Below are positions 5,563 through 9,113 of a stretch of 9,113 nucleotides of DNA, piece by piece. The position numbers and the translations under genes are program-made. The notes below the pieces were generated by a model. That model saw only the letters and a program-made list of their open reading frames with translations, did no database searches and was not told the DNA's origin. Within the stretch, counting starts at the first letter, position 1. Each line of letters begins with the position of its first letter. Source of the stretch: Clostridiales bacterium (GTDB taxonomy: Bacteria; Bacillota; Clostridia; Lachnospirales; Lachnospiraceae); assembly GCA_018369015.1 (NCBI GenBank), contig JAGZDD010000157.1:1-9113 (forward strand), given 5' to 3'.

Positions 5563-7650
5563 TTACTTGGCACAAAGCCATAAAAAGTTGATGGCGCATG
5601 TCAACAAAAAGATCCACATAAGCACCTTATAAAAAATATTTTCAAGCCCTGACCTGGATTTTATTGCTGACCTTTTGGAAAGCTTGGGGGCGGTCTTTTG
5701 GAGATGGGCTGCGAGCCGCTCATGGAGCGCCAGGGTGATGATTACCGCAGGCAGTGTAAAGAACAGGCCGAAATCACAGCCGTAACGCTGGAGAATACCG
5801 GCCATTTGTATATCTGCGCATACAACGACCAGAGCCAGGACAATACACATGGCACAAAAGAGGCCAAGCCCTTTTTTTCTCAAAAAGGTGCGGACATTTC
5901 CAAAAAACAGGAGCGCGGCGGTAATGATATTGAACCAGAAGAAGCCGCCGTACATTGTTTCAGCAATGGTTGTACCCTGGTAGGATGTGGTAATGCTTGT
6001 CGCTGTCATAAAAGGAGCCCGCCCCACAAACTCCGGCGTCTGAAAAAGATACATAAACAGTCCGAAGGGAAGGCGGTCCAGGTGAAAGCCTCTGTGGGTC
6101 ATATCATTAGTCGTTAAATTGTAATTGGCCCCAAAGTCAAAAGGAGAGCCAAAACGGGCGTAGTTATAATACATGAGCAGCGCTGCCACAATAATATATG
6201 GGACCGCCGCCGACGCAAGGCTTACAAGCGCCTGCTTTTTTGAGGATTTCAGATATTGGCAAAAGGGCTTTAAAAATATGGGAATTGCCAGGAAGCTGCC
6301 GACAAGCATTTGAGGACGGCAGGGAGCGACAAGTGCCATACAAAGAGCGCCCAGCACGAGAAAGCGCTTGCTTATAAAAACACTGCCTGGCGATATATTC
6401 TCAGAGGAAACGTTGCCTTTGTCCAATATTTTTTGGCCGTCTTTGGCCGGTACATTTTGGCCGCAGTCATTTTCGCGGACTGCCTTTTGCCAGAAGTACA
6501 GGCCCCATAGTGTTAAAGCCAGAGCCATAGATACGGGCATGTTATAAAAGGTCGGCGGATTGACAATGAGCAGCAGTCCGCAGCCTAAGGTGAGCAGGAC
6601 TAAAAGCACTGCAAAAAGCCCTAAAGAGGTATGGCGGAAATATTTCCTTACAAGGGCGTCAAGCAGGAAAAACACACCGGCGATGATGGCCGCGCAGTTG
6701 ATGATAATCCCGACAAAGGTAGGAAATGCCTGGCCTGTCGCCAGATAATAGGGCAGATAGTAGACAAAGACAGGCAATACGCCAAAATAGGAATAATATT
6801 TTCCATTATAGTAGGCTGTATCCCACTGGCAGTCTACGCCCAAAGCGCCGCGCTCATTGCTGTCATAGGGATTTTCCATGGCCATAAGCTCTTTCGATGG
6901 CGGGGTGTCCAGATAAAAATGCCCTTCGGATATGGAAACGGCCAGTTCATGGTACTGGTAATGGTGAACCCACGGCGGATCGCAGTACGTTTTATTTCCA
7001 AGAGTAACGCCTGCCGCCACAGTAAGCTGGATCAGCAATAATATCACGATAAGCCCCTTCTGCCGGGAATCTTTTATCTGATAAGGAATCCTGTAAAGGG
7101 CCGAGCCCGGCCGGCAGCTATAAACTACAAGAAGGAGGATATAAATTGCGGCCAGCCGGAGTATGGAAAAATCCAGAGGGCGGAGCCGGTTAATGCCAAT
7201 GTCATTGATTTTTACCGTATCTGAGCTCAAATTCTTAAATTCGATTTTAATGCTTTTTGCCTTGCCGCTTAAATTCAGCCGTATATATTTGCTGTCTTCA
7301 TCGCCCGGGGAAATGTTCATCTCCGGCAGGCGGTAATATTGGTTATTTCCCTCATCCCGCGCCCAGAGGGAAATCGTCAGTGTAGCTTTAGGGGCGGCCA
7401 TATCCTCTGCATCAATATAAATATTGCCGGCAACAGCACCGATAGGGTCAACAATAATTTCGGTGCTTTCCTTATCTGCAAAGGTAACGCTCTGGCCAGC
7501 CTCAAGCGGCTGGCCGTCCGGCGCGGCCAGCGTCAGTGAATCTACGGATGTGAAGGCCATAGATTCAAAGGTTCTGAAATTAAACATGAATAATTCCAGC
7601 AAAATAGCAATGAGGGCAAGGATAAAGCATTTTATATAGATTTTTTTCAT
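5563..7650 (-). CDS. Multi-pass membrane protein, probable GT-C-type glycosyltransferase
   Basis: With the start chosen here the protein has 695 residues. A first membrane helix (5-24) is followed by a soluble, beta-rich extracytoplasmic domain (about 25-158), another helix at 162-178, one at 199-217, a large loop, and then many helices to the C-terminus. The loop carries HELAVSISEGHFYLDTPP and WDTAYYNGKYYSYFG (276-290); later come RPQMLVGSFLAIP (445 on) and NYARFGSPFDFGANYN (496 on). The last resembles the NY-x-RFGSP-x-x-x-G motif of bacterial GT39/ArnT-like membrane glycosyltransferases, which take sugar from a polyprenyl carrier on the outer face. A charged cytoplasmic insert lies at 391-428. 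No exact family is recognised. The upstream ATG at 7659 has AAGGG immediately against it and no usable spacing, whereas ATG 7650 has AAGGG nine bases ahead and overlaps the galM stop as TAATG, so 7650 is preferred. It likely works with the GT2 gene downstream. Confidence 0.75.
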   Translation of the reverse strand: MKKIYIKCFILALIAILLELFMFNFRTFESMAFTSVDSLTLAAPDGQPLEAGQSVTFADKESTEIIVDPIGAVAGNIYIDAEDMAAPKATLTISLWARDEGNNQYYRLPEMNISPGDEDSKYIRLNLSGKAKSIKIEFKNLSSDTVKINDIGINRLRPLDFSILRLAAIYILLLVVYSCRPGSALYRIPYQIKDSRQKGLIVILLLIQLTVAAGVTLGNKTYCDPPWVHHYQYHELAVSISEGHFYLDTPPSKELMAMENPYDSNERGALGVDCQWDTAYYNGKYYSYFGVLPVFVYYLPYYLATGQAFPTFVGIIINCAAIIAGVFFLLDALVRKYFRHTSLGLFAVLLVLLTLGCGLLLIVNPPTFYNMPVSMALALTLWGLYFWQKAVRENDCGQNVPAKDGQKILDKGNVSSENISPGSVFISKRFLVLGALCMALVAPCRPQMLVGSFLAIPIFLKPFCQYLKSSKKQALVSLASAAVPYIIVAALLMYYNYARFGSPFDFGANYNLTTNDMTHRGFHLDRLPFGLFMYLFQTPEFVGRAPFMTATSITTSYQGTTIAETMYGGFFWFNIITAALLFFGNVRTFLRKKGLGLFCAMCIVLALVVVCADIQMAGILQRYGCDFGLFFTLPAVIITLALHERLAAHLQKTAPKLSKRSAIKSRSGLENIFYKVLMWIFLLTCAINFLWLCAK

Positions 7651-8708
7651 TATGTCCATCCCTTGTTTAAGTCAAATTCATAAATCGTCTGTTTTTTGTA
7701 TGTCCGGTTCTTTTTTAAGATAATCGAAGGAAAGCTCTGGCAGGCACAGGCGTTGGGATAGTACTGGGTTTCAAGGCAAAAACCGCTGCGCGGCCCATAG
7801 GCCGTACCCGATTTCCCGGTCTGGCCCGTCAGGGCGTTGCCGCTGTAAAACTGGACGCCCGGCATATTGGAATGAACGTTCATGCCAATCCCTGTTTTGG
7901 GAGAATAGGCCCGGGCGATCATGCGCAGCCCACGCCCTGTTGGGATGAAATTATGGTCGTATCCATGTCCTGCTTTAAGCTGTCCGTCCTCTATTTCAAT
8001 ATCCCTGCCAATCGTCTTTGGCTTCCTGAAATCAAAGGGCGTGCGGGCGACAGGGCGTATAGCGCCTGTGGGGAGGCACTGCCCGTCATTTTCCGTAAAA
8101 CGCCAGGCGTTAAGCTGCAGCTCATTGTCAAGAATGGAGCCGTCATTTTCGCCGGAAAGGTTAAAGTAGGAATGGTTTGTGAGATTAACAACAGTGTCCT
8201 TGCTGCTTTTACAATAATAGGATATTCCCAGCCGGTTGTCGTCATCCCATGTGTAATCCACACAGACAATAAGATCTCCGGGATAATTTTCCTCGCCGTC
8301 CTTGGAAAGCCGTGTCGCGTGGAGCCGGGAACTGTCGTCCGGGTCGGGGAAGAGATTAAAAAAATGCTTGTCAAAGCCCTTGTGCCCTCCGTGAAGGTGG
8401 TTTTTCCCGTCATTTGCGGCGAGGCAGTATTCGGTTCCATTGAGTGTGAAGCGGGCATTGCCGATCCGGTTGGCCACACGGCCAATACATGCGCCCAGAT
8501 AACCGCCGTTGTTTTCATATTCCTCCAGTGTTTTGTAGCCTAAGGCTACGTCCACAGGCCCGGAAGATGTATTTAAGGTGATCGAGGTGATTGCCGCGCC
8601 ATAATTAATAATAGTGACAAAATTTCCGCGGCTGTTTGTCAGCTTATATTCTTCGATGTTCTGGCCGTCTTTAGAAATGCCAAAGGGCCGTTTGGTTATT
8701 GTTGTCAT
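7650..8708 (-). CDS. galM: Aldose 1-epimerase (galactose mutarotase)
   Basis: This 352-residue cytoplasmic enzyme interconverts alpha and beta anomers of hexoses such as galactose and glucose. It is full length for the family. Sugar-binding and catalytic landmarks are in the expected order: GRVANRI with R81, NHLHGG (H104), NLTNHSYFNLSG with the catalytic acid H179, GYDHNF (D251) and ETQYYPNA with the catalytic base E313. The spacing follows that of the well-studied Lactococcus lactis enzyme (H96, H170, D243, E304). The start has a strong AAGGAGG site about eight bases upstream. It lies 32 bases after the DUF218 gene and overlaps the membrane protein gene by one base (TAATG). No galK, galT or galE is in the window, so a link to the Leloir pathway is not shown here; it may be a general sugar-handling gene placed in a glycosylation cluster. 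Confidence 0.95.
   Translation of the reverse strand: MTTITKRPFGISKDGQNIEEYKLTNSRGNFVTIINYGAAITSITLNTSSGPVDVALGYKTLEEYENNGGYLGACIGRVANRIGNARFTLNGTEYCLAANDGKNHLHGGHKGFDKHFFNLFPDPDDSSRLHATRLSKDGEENYPGDLIVCVDYTWDDDNRLGISYYCKSSKDTVVNLTNHSYFNLSGENDGSILDNELQLNAWRFTENDGQCLPTGAIRPVARTPFDFRKPKTIGRDIEIEDGQLKAGHGYDHNFIPTGRGLRMIARAYSPKTGIGMNVHSNMPGVQFYSGNALTGQTGKSGTAYGPRSGFCLETQYYPNACACQSFPSIILKKNRTYKKQTIYEFDLNKGWT
7660..7664 (-). promoter_or_regulatory. Ribosome binding site deciding the membrane protein start
   Basis: AAGGG on the minus strand is followed by nine bases and then the ATG at 7650-7648. For the alternative ATG at 7659 the spacing would be zero. The site lies inside the end of galM, so translation of the two genes is probably coupled. 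Confidence 0.6.
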
Positions 8709-8740
8709 TAATGTTCCTCCTTGTCTGAAACAGCTGATAG

Positions 8741-9113
8741 TTACAATATTTTATCCTCCGCCATGCCGTACTGGCGCACAATATCGTGAAACTGCCCGCC
8801 AAGGCGGGAGAGTTCACCAAGGACAATATCAATTTTTTCCTGGGAGCTATACCAGTTTTCCCTCGTAATCCCTAAAGTGTTTGTCGGACAAACATAAAAA
8901 CGGGTGTCTGGATATAAAATTTCATAGTAGAGCCGGCACCGCCGCGCATGGTAAGCCTGGCAGCATAAAATGGCTTTTTTGATAGTTAATCCGCAGGCAT
9001 CGGTGACTTGCCTGGAATAAATGGCATTTTCATAGGTGTAGGTTGCCAGGTCTTCCTTTAAAATATCCTTTTCGCTGACGCCTTCCTGGATGAGAATGTC
9101 TTTCATAAATGCC
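8741..9113 (-). CDS. DUF218/YdcF-like protein, C-terminal part (5' end beyond window)
   Basis: About 124 C-terminal residues are present and the frame stays open to the window edge, reading AFMKDILIQEGVSEKDIL; the ATG at 9106 is therefore probably internal. The pattern M-x-x-x-L-x-x-x-GVSEKDI, then LATYTYENAIYSRQ, then CCQAYHARRCRLYY matches the DUF218 (YdcF/SanA/ElyC) family, where a ligand-binding fold ends with STNTxENA and a SxYHxxRA-like segment. Family members have been tied to envelope functions, with biochemistry largely unknown. Here the usual serine before x-YH is Cys-Gln-Ala, a variation worth noting. It is the first visible gene of the leftward cluster, so its promoter lies outside the window. 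Confidence 0.75.
   Translation of the reverse strand, partial: AFMKDILIQEGVSEKDILKEDLATYTYENAIYSRQVTDACGLTIKKAILCCQAYHARRCRLYYEILYPDTRFYVCPTNTLGITRENWYSSQEKIDIVLGELSRLGGQFHDIVRQYGMAEDKIL

Noticed and set aside
5698..7041. Several + strand open frames opposite the membrane protein
   Set aside because: All are antisense to the 695-residue gene and lack family-like features.
7991..8518. 175-codon open frame on the - strand inside galM
   Set aside because: It is a frame-shifted shadow of galM with Ser/Thr/Pro-rich nonsense composition.
7872..8543. 223-codon open frame on the + strand
   Set aside because: It lies entirely antisense to galM, whose catalytic motifs are intact; it resembles no protein and has no good ribosome binding site.

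Overview
The window looks like chromosomal DNA of a Firmicute, most likely a gut Lachnospiraceae-type Clostridium. Reasons: the Shine-Dalgarno sequences are AGGAGG-like; a mre/pbp2-minC type cell-division locus end sits at the left edge; and it carries a lipoprotein sugar-binding protein of the clostridial ABC type, a DraG-type ADP-ribosylglycohydrolase of the sugar-operon kind, and several palindromic intergenic repeats. No tRNA, rRNA, CRISPR array, transposase or phage gene was found. The taxonomy is an inference from protein character, not a database result.

Left part, + strand (1-4306). The window opens with the last 22 codons of an unidentified gene, then a 320-codon ORF that begins as the division-site inhibitor MinC. 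After about 145 residues it passes in frame into the NAD-binding half of a medium-chain (sorbitol/zinc-type) dehydrogenase. The join lies in the codons for V-L-G-A, where the MinC beta-helix repeat and the Rossmann GxGxxG motif can share sequence. It is either a real microhomology rearrangement or an assembly chimera. To its right follow an ADP-ribosylglycohydrolase-family enzyme and a 609-residue ABC substrate-binding lipoprotein, which look like the tail of a catabolic operon. The matching permeases, the ATPase and the front half of the dehydrogenase are missing from this window, as expected if the join cut the operon. The 115-base gap before the lipoprotein gene holds a 51-bp imperfect tandem repeat. 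It forms hairpins and also encodes a 40-residue frame that overlaps both neighbours by four bases (ATGA).

Centre (4307-4500). This convergent intergenic region contains three strong hairpins in a row. The first (4340-4386) is a clear bidirectional rho-independent terminator. The last forms a 19-bp perfect stem containing the stop codon of the gene on the other strand.

Right part, - strand (4484-9113). A four-gene cluster is read leftward: a DUF218/YdcF-like protein (cut by the window edge), aldose 1-epimerase (galM), a 695-residue multi-pass membrane protein resembling GT-C glycosyltransferases, and a family 2 glycosyltransferase with two C-terminal membrane helices (GtrB/DPM1-like). galM and the membrane protein overlap at TAATG. 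The last two could form a lipid-linked-sugar pathway: the GT2 would charge a polyprenyl phosphate with a sugar and the GT-C-like protein would transfer it outside the membrane. A nested palindrome (about 5464-5552) separates these two genes.

The most noteworthy items are the MinC-dehydrogenase join, the tandem hairpin repeat and small frame at 2358-2480, and the poorly characterised glycosyltransferase pair. I do not see convincing evidence of a wholly new defence or mobile system.
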